Positions 18,460-27,956 of a stretch of 64,000 nucleotides of DNA are shown here, piece by piece; the first letter of the stretch is position 1; the number at the start of each line of letters is the position of its first letter. The stretch covers positions 3,617,001 to 3,681,000 of the forward strand of contig NZ_CP022221.1 in the NCBI RefSeq assembly GCF_004114935.1, read 5' to 3'. Made by a program: the position numbers and the translations under genes. The notes below the pieces were generated by a model. The model was not told where the DNA came from, searched no databases, and was given only the letters and a program-made list of their open reading frames with translations. The DNA is from Bradyrhizobium zhanjiangense. Lineage in GTDB: Bacteria > Pseudomonadota > Alphaproteobacteria > Rhizobiales > Xanthobacteraceae.

Positions 18460-19638
18460 ATGTTCGTACGCAAACCATTTTCTTGGGCCGCCGCGGTGGC
18501 TGCCATCTCGGGCCTCGCTGCCGTCGTGCCTGCGAAGGCGCAGGACACCGTCAAGGTCGGTCTGATCCTGCCGATGACCGGCGGCCAAGCCTCGACCGGC
18601 AAGCAGATCGAGAACGCGATCAAGCTGTACATGCAGCAGAAGGGCGACACCATCGCCGGCAAGAAGATCGAGATCATCCTCAAGGACGACGCCGCGATTC
18701 CGGACAAGACCAAGACCGCCGCGCAAGAGCTGATCGTCAACGACAAGGTCAACTTCATCGCCGGCTTCGGCGTGACGCCCGCCGCGCTCGCGGCCGCGCC
18801 GCTCGCGACTCAAGCCAAGATCCCGGAGGTGGTTATGGCCGCCGGTACCTCCATCATTACCGAGCGTTCGCCCTACATCGTGCGCACCAGCTTCACACTG
18901 GCGCAGTCCTCGACCATCATCGGCGACTGGGCAGTCAAGAACGGCATCAAGAAGGTGGCGACGCTGACCTCGGACTACGCGCCGGGCAATGACGCGCTGA
19001 ACTTCTTCAAGCAGCATTTCACCGCCGGCGGCGGCGCGGTGGTCGAAGAGGTCAAGGTGCCCTTGCAAAACCCTGATTTCGCACCGTTCCTCCAGCGCAT
19101 GAAGGACGCCAAGCCTGACGCGATCTTCGTGTTCGTGCCGGCGGGGCAGGGCGGCAACTTCATGAAGCAGTATGCCGAGCGTGGTCTCGACAAGGCCGGC
19201 ATCAAGGTGATCGGACCAGGCGACGTCACCGACGATGACCTTCTCAACAACATGGGCGATGCTGTGCTCGGCACGGTCACCGCGCATCTCTACTCCGCGG
19301 CGCATCCCTCGCAGATGAACAAGGATTTTGTCGCCGCTTACAAGAAGGCGTTCGGCAACCGTCCGGGCTTCATGGCCGTGAGCGGCTATGACGGCATGCA
19401 CCTGATCTACGAAGCGCTGAAGAAGACCGGTGGCGACACCAACGGCGACAAGCTGATCGAAGCCATGAAGGGTCAAAAGTGGGAGAGTCCGCGCGGCCCG
19501 ATCTCGATCGACCCAGAGACCCGCGACATCGTGCAGAACATCTACATCCGCAAGGTCGAGAAGGTCGACGGCGAGCTCTACAATGTCGAGTTCGCTACCT
19601 TCGAGGCGGTCAAGGATCTCGGCAAGACCAAGAAGTGA
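18460..19638 (+). CDS. ABC transporter periplasmic substrate-binding protein (Liv/Peripla_BP_6 type)
   Basis: A 392-residue periplasmic protein. Signal peptide residues 1-27 ending VPAKA, then the family start QDTVKVGLILPMTGGQASTG. The ribosome site AGGGGAGGGAG is excellent. The ligand pocket region VVMAAGTSIITERSPYIVRT is of the Peripla_BP_6 kind. First gene of an operon followed by permease and ATPase genes. Ligand not determinable; the MetE-like gene at the end of the cluster makes a methylated or sulfur compound worth testing. Confidence 0.93.
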   Translation: MFVRKPFSWAAAVAAISGLAAVVPAKAQDTVKVGLILPMTGGQASTGKQIENAIKLYMQQKGDTIAGKKIEIILKDDAAIPDKTKTAAQELIVNDKVNFIAGFGVTPAALAAAPLATQAKIPEVVMAAGTSIITERSPYIVRTSFTLAQSSTIIGDWAVKNGIKKVATLTSDYAPGNDALNFFKQHFTAGGGAVVEEVKVPLQNPDFAPFLQRMKDAKPDAIFVFVPAGQGGNFMKQYAERGLDKAGIKVIGPGDVTDDDLLNNMGDAVLGTVTAHLYSAAHPSQMNKDFVAAYKKAFGNRPGFMAVSGYDGMHLIYEALKKTGGDTNGDKLIEAMKGQKWESPRGPISIDPETRDIVQNIYIRKVEKVDGELYNVEFATFEAVKDLGKTKK

Positions 19639-19666
19639 CGCGCGAAAGCGCATCATTCTCGAGGCT

Positions 19667-19790
19667 CACCTCTCCAGCTTGCGGGAGAGGTCGGCGCAGA
19701 GCGCCGGGTGAGGGTTCTCTCCTCGTCGGCAGTCTCTCAGTGGAAAGACCCTCTCCCCAACCCTCTCCCGCAAGCAGGAGAGGGAGCGCA
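19667..19790. repeat. Inverted repeat of the CTCTCC..GGGAGAGG type between binding-protein and livH genes
   Basis: Arms CCTCTCCAGCTTGCGGGAG (from 19669) and CTCTCCCGCAAGCAGGAGAG (from 19762) pair. Same family as the element at 6075-6232. Its position after the highly expressed binding-protein gene suits a role in mRNA 3' protection. Confidence 0.7.
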
Positions 19791-19831
19791 GCACGGCCCT
19801 TGGCCACACTTGAGATGACTTTCGACCCTCG

Positions 19832-20701
19832 ATGACCACAATCCTCACCAACCTATTCGATGGCGTTGCCTACGGCATGCTGCTGTTCGTGCTCGCCTGC
19901 GGGCTCGCGGTCACGCTTGGCCTGATGAACTTCGTCAACCTCGCCCATGGCGCCTTCGCCATGGCCGGCGGCTATGTCTGCACGGTGCTGGTCAACCGGA
20001 TGGGCTGGCCGTTCTTCGCCGCGCTGCCGCTCGCCTTCGCTTCCGCGGCCGCGATCGGCATTGCGCTCGAACGCACGCTCTACCGGCACCTCTATGCGCG
20101 CAGCCATCTCGACCAGGTGCTGTTCACGATCGGCCTGACCTTCATGTCGGTGGCGGCGGTCGATTACATCCAGGGCTCCTCGCGCGTCTTCATCAATTTG
20201 CCCGCCGCGCTTCAGGGTCAGTTCGACGTGTTCGGCGTCGGCATCGGCCGCTACCGGCTGATGATCATCGTGATCTGCGGCCTGCTCACCATCGGCCTGC
20301 AGATGGTGCTGGCCAAGACGCGCTTCGGCAGCCGTCTCCGCGCCGCCGTCGATGATCCCCGCGCCGCGAGCGGCCTCGGCATCAACGTGCCGCAAGTGTT
20401 CGCCTTCACGTTCGCTTTTGGCTGCGGGCTCGCCGGCCTCGGCGGCGCGCTGAGCGCCGAGATCCTCGGCCTCGATCCGTACTTTCCGCTGAAATTCATG
20501 ATCTACTTCCTGATCGTGGTCACAGTCGGCGGTTCGTCCTCGATCACCGGGCCGTTCCTGGCCTCGCTCCTGCTCGGCATCGGGGACGTCGCCGGAAAAT
20601 ACTACGTGCCGAAGATGGGCCCCTTCGTGATCTACACCATGATGATCGTGATCCTGATCTGGCGCCCGAACGGCCTGTTTGGCCGCACGGCCGCGCGTTG
20701 A
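19832..20701 (+). CDS. Branched-chain amino acid-type ABC transporter permease (LivH-like)
   Basis: A 289-residue inner-membrane permease starting MTTILTNLFDGVAYGMLLFV. The motif MNFVNLAHGAFAMAGGY is the LivH hallmark. VVTVGGSSSITGPFLASLLLG near the end is the ATPase-coupling loop. Follows the binding-protein gene after a 193-bp gap containing a repeat, and overlaps or abuts the LivM-like gene. Confidence 0.93.
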   Translation: MTTILTNLFDGVAYGMLLFVLACGLAVTLGLMNFVNLAHGAFAMAGGYVCTVLVNRMGWPFFAALPLAFASAAAIGIALERTLYRHLYARSHLDQVLFTIGLTFMSVAAVDYIQGSSRVFINLPAALQGQFDVFGVGIGRYRLMIIVICGLLTIGLQMVLAKTRFGSRLRAAVDDPRAASGLGINVPQVFAFTFAFGCGLAGLGGALSAEILGLDPYFPLKFMIYFLIVVTVGGSSSITGPFLASLLLGIGDVAGKYYVPKMGPFVIYTMMIVILIWRPNGLFGRTAAR

Positions 20702-20709
20702 GTTCGCCG

Positions 20710-21738
20710 ATGAGCGCTTCCTCCGACGTCGGTCATCACGCCCAGCGCCAGGCGCGCTGGCACTATGGCGAAGTCGCCTTCTGGCTCATCGTATTGGCCT
20801 GCGGCTTCGCCTTTCCCACGCGCTATCTGATCATGACCGACATCCTGCGGCTGGCGCTGTTCACGATGTCGCTCGATCTCATCCTCGGCTATGCCGGCAT
20901 CGTCTCGCTCGGCCATGCCGCCTTCTTCGGCGTCGGCGCCTATGCGGCGGGACTTCTCGCGCTGCACGGCATCATCAAAGAGCCCGTGCTGGCGCTGATC
21001 GTCGCCGGCCTTGCGGCGATGGTGCTCGGCTTTGCCACCAGCTTCCTGGTGATCCGCGGCGTCGACCTGACCCGGCTGATGGTGACGCTCGGCATCGCCC
21101 TGCTGCTGGAAGCGCTGGCCGAACGCTTCTCCAACATCACCGGTGGCACCGACGGCCTGCAAGGCATCGAGATGCAGCCGATCTTCGGCGAGATCCCCTT
21201 CGACATGTTCGGCAAAGCCGGCTTCTTCTACTCGCTGGCCGTGCTGTTCCTCCTGTTCCTGCTCGCCCGCCGCGTCGTGCATTCGCCGTTCGGCCTGTCG
21301 CTGCGCGCGATCAAGAACAATCCGCTGCGGGCCGCCGCCATCGGCATCCCCGTCAACCGCCGCCTGATCGCGATCTACACGCTGGCGGCGTTCTATGCCG
21401 GCATTGCGGGGGCGCTGTTCACCCAGACCACCGCGATCGCCTCGCTCGACGTGTTTGCGTTCGAGCGCTCCGCCGATCTGATGCTGGTGCTGGTCATCGG
21501 CGGCACCGGCTATCTCTATGGCGGGCTGATCGGCGCGGTGGTGTTCCGCATGCTCCAGGAATTGTTCTCGACCATCACTCCGCAATACTGGCAGTTCTGG
21601 ATCGGCCTCGTGCTGGTCGTGATCGTGCTGATCGGCCGCCAGCGCCTCCACCGCTGGGTGCTCTATGTGCCGAACCTGGTGATCAGGCAGGTGGCCGGGC
21701 GCAAGGCCGTCGTCGCGGTGCCGGAGAGCGACGCATGA
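20710..21738 (+). CDS. Branched-chain amino acid-type ABC transporter permease (LivM-like)
   Basis: A 342-residue inner-membrane permease with LIMTDILRLALFTMSLDLIL and GYAGIVSLGHAAFFGVGAYA, the LivM pattern, and VIGGTGYLYGGLIGAVVF as coupling loop. I use the ATG at 20710; a TTG at 20698 that overlaps the livH stop (TTGA) would add four residues. The stop overlaps the livG start by 4 bp (ATGA). Confidence 0.92.
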   Translation: MSASSDVGHHAQRQARWHYGEVAFWLIVLACGFAFPTRYLIMTDILRLALFTMSLDLILGYAGIVSLGHAAFFGVGAYAAGLLALHGIIKEPVLALIVAGLAAMVLGFATSFLVIRGVDLTRLMVTLGIALLLEALAERFSNITGGTDGLQGIEMQPIFGEIPFDMFGKAGFFYSLAVLFLLFLLARRVVHSPFGLSLRAIKNNPLRAAAIGIPVNRRLIAIYTLAAFYAGIAGALFTQTTAIASLDVFAFERSADLMLVLVIGGTGYLYGGLIGAVVFRMLQELFSTITPQYWQFWIGLVLVVIVLIGRQRLHRWVLYVPNLVIRQVAGRKAVVAVPESDA

Positions 21739-22490
21739 CCATCGCGCTCGAAACGAAGAATCTCGAAAAGCAGTTCGGCGGCCTGCGCGTCACGCGCGAC
21801 CTGTCCTTGAAGATCGAGCAGGGCGCCCGCCATGCCCTGATCGGCCCGAACGGTGCCGGAAAGACCACGGTCATCAACCAGCTCACCGGCGTTCTCAAGC
21901 CGAACTCGGGCCGCATCCTGCTCGAAGGCCAGGACATCACGGATCTGCCCGTGCACAAGCGCGTGCTGCGCGGCCTGTCGCGCACGTTCCAGATCAACCA
22001 GCTCTACCCGGACCTGACCCCGCTCGAGACCATCGGCCTCGCCGTGTCCGAGCGCCTCGGCCATGGCGGCGACTGGTGGCGGCGGATGGGGACGCGCGGC
22101 GACGTCAACGGTGAGGTCGCCGATCTGCTCACGCGCTTCCACCTGCTCGACGTCATGAACGAGCAGACCGTGACGCTGCCTTACGGCAAGCAGCGTCTGC
22201 TCGAGATCGCGGTGGCGATCGCGGCCAAGCCCCGCGTGCTGCTGCTCGACGAGCCCGCCGCCGGCGTGCCCGAGAGCGAGCGCCATGACATTCTCGCGGT
22301 CGTCAGCGCACTGCCGCGCGACGTCACCGTGCTGCTGATCGAGCACGACATGGACCTCGTCTTCTCCTTTGCCGACCGCATCTCGGTGCTGGTCTCGGGC
22401 GCGCTGCTCACCGAGGGGCCGCCCGAACAAGTCGCGCGCGATCCGCAGGTCAAGGCGGTCTATCTCGGCGAGGAGGCGGTCAATGACTGA
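21735..22490 (+). CDS. Branched-chain amino acid-type ABC transporter ATPase (LivG-like)
   Basis: A 251-residue ATPase. Walker A GPNGAGKTT at about residues 37-45, SRTFQINQLY as Q-loop, LPYGKQRLLEIAVAI as LivG-type signature, VLLLDEPAAGVPE as Walker B and LIEHDMDLVFS with the switch histidine. Starts inside the livM stop (ATGA) and overlaps livF by 8 bp, a tightly coupled arrangement. Confidence 0.93.
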   Translation: MTIALETKNLEKQFGGLRVTRDLSLKIEQGARHALIGPNGAGKTTVINQLTGVLKPNSGRILLEGQDITDLPVHKRVLRGLSRTFQINQLYPDLTPLETIGLAVSERLGHGGDWWRRMGTRGDVNGEVADLLTRFHLLDVMNEQTVTLPYGKQRLLEIAVAIAAKPRVLLLDEPAAGVPESERHDILAVVSALPRDVTVLLIEHDMDLVFSFADRISVLVSGALLTEGPPEQVARDPQVKAVYLGEEAVND

Positions 22491-23199
22491 CCTGCTCGCG
22501 ATCGACTCCCTTCGCGCCGGCTACGGCGAAGCGGTGGTGCTGCCCAACATGTCGCTGCGCCTCGCCGAGGGGCAGGTGCTGGCGCTGCTCGGCCGCAACG
22601 GCACCGGCAAGACCACGCTGATCAATTCCATCGTCGGTGTCACCCGCCGTTTCTCGGGTTCGGTCGCGCTTGCCGGCGCGGATGTCACCTCGCTCCGGCC
22701 TGACCAGCGCGCGCGCGCCGGCATCGGCTGGGTGCCGCAGGAGCGCAACATCTTCCGCTCGCTCACGGTGGAAGAGAACATGACCGCGGTGGCGCAGCCC
22801 GGCCCGTGGACGGTCGCGAAGGTCTACGAGATGTTCCCGCGGCTGAAGGAGCGGCGGAGCAATTTTGGCAACCAGCTCTCCGGCGGCGAGCAGCAGATGC
22901 TAGCGATCGGCCGCGCGCTGACCCTCAATCCGAAAGTCCTGCTGCTGGACGAGCCGACCGAGGGCCTCGCCCCCATCATCGTCGAGGAGCTGCTCAAGGC
23001 GATCGGCACCATCACCCGGGCGGGCGGCATCTGCTCGATCATCGTCGAGCAGAATGCCCAAAAGATTCTGGGGCTGGCCGACCGCGTTGTGATATTGGAG
23101 CGCGGAACGATCGTCCACGATGCCCCGAGCGCGGCGCTGAAGGCCGACCCATCCGTCCTGGAGCGCCACCTCGGCGTCGCCGGAGCGGCCGCCCATTGA
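22483..23199 (+). CDS. Branched-chain amino acid-type ABC transporter ATPase (LivF-like)
   Basis: A 238-residue ATPase with Walker A GRNGTGKTT, GWVPQERNIFRSLTVEENM, signature LSGGEQQMLAIGRAL, Walker B VLLLDEPTEGLAP, and IIVEQNAQ. The start ATG at 22483 overlaps the end of livG by 8 bp with GGAGGCGG just upstream; the longer open frame from 22369 is only livG read in another frame. Last transporter gene of the operon. Confidence 0.93.
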   Translation: MTDLLAIDSLRAGYGEAVVLPNMSLRLAEGQVLALLGRNGTGKTTLINSIVGVTRRFSGSVALAGADVTSLRPDQRARAGIGWVPQERNIFRSLTVEENMTAVAQPGPWTVAKVYEMFPRLKERRSNFGNQLSGGEQQMLAIGRALTLNPKVLLLDEPTEGLAPIIVEELLKAIGTITRAGGICSIIVEQNAQKILGLADRVVILERGTIVHDAPSAALKADPSVLERHLGVAGAAAH

Positions 23200-23204
23200 T
23201 CTTC

Positions 23205-23229
23205 GCCTCTCGCCGCAGGCGAGGAGAGG
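23205..23229. repeat. Short hairpin between livF and the MetE-like gene
   Basis: CCTCTCGCC-GCA-GGCGAGGAGAGG, a hairpin with one bulge. No T-run follows, so readthrough into the MetE-like gene is likely; it resembles a fragment of the CTCTCC-type repeat. Confidence 0.45.
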
Positions 23230-23269
23230 GAGTACAACTTGCGCCACTGAAATTTCGGGAGAGATAACA

Positions 23270-24388
23270 ATGCAGCGAACCAAAGCCCCCTTCCGCGCCG
23301 ACGAGGTCGGCAGCCTTCTGCGTCCCGCCAAGATCAAGGAAGCCCGCAGTCGTCTGGAGAAGGGCGAGATCTCGGCCGACGATCTGCGCAAGATCGAGGA
23401 CATGGAGATCGAGAAGGTCGTGCACAAGCAGGCCTCGATCGGGCTCAAGCTTGCGACCGACGGCGAATTCCGTCGCTCCTGGTGGCATTTCGACTTCCTG
23501 GCCAAGCTCACCGGCTGCGAGCTGTTCCACCCCGACACCGGCATCCAGTTCGCGGGCGTGCAGACCCGTCACGACGCAGTGCGCGTGATCGGCAAGCTCG
23601 ACTTCCCCGACAACCACCCGATGCTGGATCACTTCCGCTTCCTGAAGAAGTATGCCGACCAGGCCCACGTCACCGCCAAGATGACGATCCCGTCGCCGGC
23701 CGTGCTGCACTTCCGCGGCGGTCGCAAGTCGATCTCCAAGGACGTCTATCCCGATCTCGACGCCTTCTACGAGGACCTCGGCAAGACCTATCGCAAGGCC
23801 GTGAAGGCGTTCTACGATGCCGGCTGCCGCTATCTCCAGTTCGACGACACCGTCTGGGCCTATCTCTGCTCGCAGGACGAACTGCAGAAGGCGCGCGAGC
23901 GCGGCGACAATCCCGAAGGCCTGCAGCAGATCTATGTCCGCATCATCAACTACGCGCTGGCCGAGAAGCCCGCCGACATGGTGGTGACGACGCATGTCTG
24001 CCGCGGCAATTTCCGCTCGACCTGGATCTCCTCGGGCGGCTACGAGCCGGTCGCCGAGACCCTGCTCGCCGGCACCAATTACGACGGCTATTTCCTCGAA
24101 TACGACAGCGATCGCGCCGGCGGCTTCGAGCCGCTGCGCTTCCTGCCCAAGGGGAACAAGGTCGTCGTGGTCGGCGTCATCACCTCGAAGTTCGGCGAGC
24201 TCGAGAAAAAGGACGACATCAAGCGCCGCCTGGAGGAAGCCGCCAAGTTCGCCCCGCTGGAGCAGCTCGCGCTGTCGCCGCAATGCGGCTTCGCTTCGAC
24301 GGAAGAGGGCAACATCCTTTCTGAGGAAGAGCAGTGGGCCAAGCTCAGCCTCGCGGTCGAGATCGCAAAGGAGGTGTGGGGCAAGTGA
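23270..24388 (+). CDS. Short MetE-like (cobalamin-independent methionine synthase C-terminal domain) methyltransferase
   Basis: A 372-residue single-barrel protein of the UROD/MetE-like superfamily, about half the length of true MetE (about 755), lacking the N-terminal barrel that holds methyltetrahydrofolate-polyglutamate. The zinc-site residues appear in order: His and Cys in TTHVCRGNF, Glu in GYFLEYDSD, and Cys in LSPQCGFAS. The N-terminal FRADEVGSLLRP is the usual start of these short forms. Such proteins transfer methyl groups from small donors to a thiol. It lies 70 bp after the Liv operon, so its donor or acceptor may be the transported compound. Confidence 0.85.
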   Translation: MQRTKAPFRADEVGSLLRPAKIKEARSRLEKGEISADDLRKIEDMEIEKVVHKQASIGLKLATDGEFRRSWWHFDFLAKLTGCELFHPDTGIQFAGVQTRHDAVRVIGKLDFPDNHPMLDHFRFLKKYADQAHVTAKMTIPSPAVLHFRGGRKSISKDVYPDLDAFYEDLGKTYRKAVKAFYDAGCRYLQFDDTVWAYLCSQDELQKARERGDNPEGLQQIYVRIINYALAEKPADMVVTTHVCRGNFRSTWISSGGYEPVAETLLAGTNYDGYFLEYDSDRAGGFEPLRFLPKGNKVVVVGVITSKFGELEKKDDIKRRLEEAAKFAPLEQLALSPQCGFASTEEGNILSEEEQWAKLSLAVEIAKEVWGK

Positions 24389-24401
24389 CCCGTATGCGCC
24401 G

Positions 24402-25153
24402 TCATTGCTCAGCGAGATAGACCTCGCCGAGCAGCGAGGAGTTCACCACGGCACCTGCTTTCCCTTGGTCGCGGCGAAGAGCTCGGTGCGGACCCGCGTC
24501 AGCATCTGCTTCACGTCGAGGCCGGACGCGCCGACATGGCGCGACAGTGCTGCCGAAAACGCTTTCGCCGCCGAGCGCGACCTGGCCCGGCGCGGTCGCG
24601 AACGCGCTGCGTGCCGGCGCCGAGCGTCGAGCTCGATCCGAGCGAGGCGGGTGCGGCAAGGCCGGAGCCGGCCTCGAAGCCGCGGCTAGGGCCCGCGGAA
24701 GCCACCTGCGGCGCCATCGGATTGTTGCGGCAGGCATCGAGGATCAGGATATTGGTGTGGATCTGGTCGTCGAGACCGGCCATGATGGTGTCCACGTCGA
24801 CCATCGCGTCGGTCATGCGTGCGCCTGCCTTGAACTCGATATCGACAGGCACGAGCTAGTTGCGGCCATCGACCTGCACACCATGGCGGACATAGACCAC
24901 CGCGATCTGCGACCGCGCGGCCTCGCGCAGGAAACCATGATCGTCATCTGCATCGCGTCGCGCCCGAGATCGAGACCTTCGGAGACGGCGAAGCCGATGT
25001 CCCGCTGGTTTTTGGCGACGCGGCGTCGATCATTTGGTCGGCCGGCGTCTCGGTCGTACAGAGCGGGCCGAGCTGGGCGCGCGCCTGGGCGAAGCAAGGC
25101 GCCGCCCCCAGGATGGAAGCAAGCAGGCTGGGGATCACGAGCAGGCGGCGCAT
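24402..25153 (-). pseudogene. Decayed caspase-like (peptidase C14) gene
   Basis: On the minus strand the start reads as a signal peptide (MRRLLVIPSLLASILGAAPCFAQ) then CTTETPADQMIDA, after which the frame is lost. Caspase-domain pieces follow in different frames: VVYVRHGVQVDGRN with the catalytic His, an in-frame amber codon (24855-24857) where family members have Tyr, LVPVDIEFKAG, then ILILDACRNNP with the catalytic Cys, then AFATAPGQVALGG in another frame and NSSLLGEVYLAEQ at the end. At least three frameshifts and one stop are needed to join them, and the region between the signal peptide and the caspase domain looks deleted. No functional product is expected. Confidence 0.8.
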
Positions 25154-25354
25154 CGGTCATCTCGGGTGCTGGTCGTCATGGTGATCGGCGACGACGGTCC
25201 ATGCCTGTTTGGTAATCGGGCAGCAAAGCGGGTTCAATTGCCAGGAAAAATGAATGCAACGATCCGTGGTCTCGCAACCCGGAGGCGGTTGCTCCCGCCC
25301 TGGCAGCGGCAAGTCAGGGCTGGGAGGCGGCTCACGCGAGCGTTGTTAAGGATG

Positions 25355-27955
25355 TCATCGCTCGGTCGCCGGCCACGGCTCTGCCTTCGTGACATAGACC
25401 CAATACGGAACGCTAAATCCTGAATGTAACTGGCCCCATGGCTTCAAATCGAAATGCCAAGCTCGAACGTCGCGACGTTCAACGACTTCCGCCGGGACAA
25501 TATACAGAGGCTCGCCAATCACGCCCTCTTCTAGGCGTGGAGCAAACACGAAGCCAAACGGCAACGGCGGCATGATGGGGTGGATCAGATCTTGATATCG
25601 TTCCACGCCGCTTTGAGCGATCATCGCTGCGAACTCCGCAAGATGAACGGAAGGAATGTCCGCGCGAAGAGGCTGGTTGTCCTCGACGACAAGGAAACCA
25701 GACATCCGACGACCGCCGAGTACGAGAGATTCCTTCTGGCTTATCGGGTTGCTTGCGCTATCCACTTTCTCGGCCAAGACGTGGTGAACTGCCCAAGGCA
25801 CGCAAACGAAGAGCGCTGCCACCACAACCAACCCAACGAATCCGTTTCGTGACAGTCGGGAGTGTGGAGAGGAGTCGGTCGCTGCCCATGTGCGACTGCT
25901 CAGTCCCAGCGCAAAGAACAGCGCCATCATCGGCTGACTTGCGGCGAGCGCGCGTGCGCCATCATCGAAGTAAATGAATGCGGACGATGCCACGATACTC
26001 GTCCAGAGAAGGGCCCAGAATGTGAGTTCGATGGCTTTCGCTCGCCGTATGGCGCCGTACAAGAGACCGACGATGCATATCGTCGTCAGCACGTTCTGAG
26101 CCAGCCAGTCAGGCTGGACGACCCAACCGTAGCCTCTCCAAAGCACTCCAGGAAACTTCGTCGCGAATTCCCCGACGCTCTCGGCCAATCGCTGAAAGAG
26201 GACGCCAGGATTGGCACGAAAATTCGTCCAGGCGGCGGAGTAAAGTTGCCGAACCATAGCTTCTTCGGTGCCCACAACAGGCGTACTTTCCGCGGCGAGT
26301 TTCTTGAGGCAGCCGTCCCAAGTTGTCCCGATCGAAAGGCCACAGAGCACGTAGGCAAAATTGCCAGTCGTCGTCGAACCAGAGCCTGCCCCATAGGCCC
26401 GTGGCAGCACGGAATTCAATCCGAGAACGCCGAGTAGAATACAGGATGATGCAAGGCCAATCCTGAGCTTTGCTTTGGCCCCCCGTCCGAATTGCCAGAC
26501 CAGCCAGACCAGGAGAGCGGGAATCGTAAACATGCTCCCCATTCGCGTCATCAATGCCATGGTTGTCATCGCAAATGCGACCAGTGCTGCACTGACGGAG
26601 CGATCGTCGAAAGCCTTGAGGAAGAACGGGATCGACAGCAGCGCCCAGAACAATCCCAATGGCTCGGTGAGCGTTGTCGGCACGAAGTATCGGCCGTAAA
26701 TATAAGCCAGCGCAAAGAAAGCTATTCCGGCCCAGATGCCGCGCCACTTCATGATCGCATGTGTTGCGAAGCAAATCGCGCCTGCTAGCAGGCAAGCCTG
26801 CAGGATCAGCATATGCTGCAGCGAAAGGTTGCCAAAAATCAGCAGAACCGATCTGAAAGCCGCAGCCAAAGGCCGCCGAAGCGCGAACCAGCTCCAACTG
26901 CCATGCGCCACCTGACTTTGGGCAGACGCCAAGTAGCCGTTTGCGTCTGAAAACGGAAGCAGACCGCCGAGAATCGTGGGACTGGGATCGCTTGGTCTGA
27001 CGACTCCCGCCCACATGGAGCTGATGCAAAAAAATAACGCACATGCGACGATCGGGAATCCAGACCAGACGAGGAGCCTTCGCAGGAACTCTTCGTGTGA
27101 TTCTGTCTGGGACTGACGAGACGCATTCGAGCCGATCAACCACGTCGTTACCGCACCGAGCCCAGCGAGCATCAAGAACGGGTACGGGAGATACGGCTCG
27201 TTGCTGGCGGCCCATTTGGCTAACGGCGACCAACGGATCAGCGCGGTGGTTGGCAGCGCATAGCCGCTCGCCAGGGCATAGAGACTGGCGATGACGAATA
27301 CCGCCGAAGCAGCCAACGCGGCCCCGCAGAGCCCCGCCAGGATCCAATAGGGCGTAGCCAACACGACGGTCCTCGATCGCTCCCCATATCGGTTCACGAA
27401 CGATCCGAGCGGCCCGGAATACGCAAAACAGCCGAGCAGAGCGCACAGTATCGCAAGTGCAGAGGTGACCCAGGCTCTCGGTCGCACGCTGTAGCGAAGG
27501 GTTGCTACGGCCGCCCCATCGTTCCTGACGTAAGGAGGGAGCGCGAAGATCACGTAATTCCCCCAGTGGCTAAAGCCGGTCGTTGTACCTGACCGGATGA
27601 TTTCGTGCAGGGTGTGCGGGGGTCCCATCTTGCGGCCGTTGATGCGCAGGTCGAGGATGGACTGAAGGGGTTTCTCGCCGTTGTCTCCGAGCACAGGTTG
27701 GCGCCACCATGGAGCGGGCGGCTCCTGCGGAACGGCTAATATGAAGGAGGCCTGCGGCGGATTTGTTTCCACCGTGAATGGACCGGCGAATTCAAATTCC
27801 GTCTGCTTCATACCGAGCTGGAGCGCGAGAGCCACCAGCGTCAAGAGGACGACTGGCCAGAATATCAATCTTGCACCGACGGACTTCCAGTCGCTGAGAT
27901 GGCGAATAGAAGCCGGCTCGGTAGCAGCTCCGCTCCTCCTCAGCAGGTACTGCAT
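25355..27955 (-). CDS. Large polytopic membrane protein of unknown function
   Basis: An 866-residue protein with a single N-terminal span, an extracytoplasmic beta-rich segment (about residues 55-165), roughly ten to twelve further spans (170-700), and a soluble C-terminal region of about 130 residues (DIPSVHLAEFAAMI, FVFAPRLEEGVIG). The overall layout is like polyprenyl-phosphate-dependent glycosyltransferases or O-antigen polymerases, but I see no convincing catalytic motif. The gene is less G/C-biased than its neighbours. It is 1 bp from the methyltransferase gene upstream and closes a minus-strand cluster of sugar-modifying genes, so a role in surface glycan assembly is inferred only from context. 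Confidence 0.7.
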   Translation of the reverse strand: MQYLLRRSGAATEPASIRHLSDWKSVGARLIFWPVVLLTLVALALQLGMKQTEFEFAGPFTVETNPPQASFILAVPQEPPAPWWRQPVLGDNGEKPLQSILDLRINGRKMGPPHTLHEIIRSGTTTGFSHWGNYVIFALPPYVRNDGAAVATLRYSVRPRAWVTSALAILCALLGCFAYSGPLGSFVNRYGERSRTVVLATPYWILAGLCGAALAASAVFVIASLYALASGYALPTTALIRWSPLAKWAASNEPYLPYPFLMLAGLGAVTTWLIGSNASRQSQTESHEEFLRRLLVWSGFPIVACALFFCISSMWAGVVRPSDPSPTILGGLLPFSDANGYLASAQSQVAHGSWSWFALRRPLAAAFRSVLLIFGNLSLQHMLILQACLLAGAICFATHAIMKWRGIWAGIAFFALAYIYGRYFVPTTLTEPLGLFWALLSIPFFLKAFDDRSVSAALVAFAMTTMALMTRMGSMFTIPALLVWLVWQFGRGAKAKLRIGLASSCILLGVLGLNSVLPRAYGAGSGSTTTGNFAYVLCGLSIGTTWDGCLKKLAAESTPVVGTEEAMVRQLYSAAWTNFRANPGVLFQRLAESVGEFATKFPGVLWRGYGWVVQPDWLAQNVLTTICIVGLLYGAIRRAKAIELTFWALLWTSIVASSAFIYFDDGARALAASQPMMALFFALGLSSRTWAATDSSPHSRLSRNGFVGLVVVAALFVCVPWAVHHVLAEKVDSASNPISQKESLVLGGRRMSGFLVVEDNQPLRADIPSVHLAEFAAMIAQSGVERYQDLIHPIMPPLPFGFVFAPRLEEGVIGEPLYIVPAEVVERRDVRAWHFDLKPWGQLHSGFSVPYWVYVTKAEPWPATER

Positions 27956-27956
27956 C

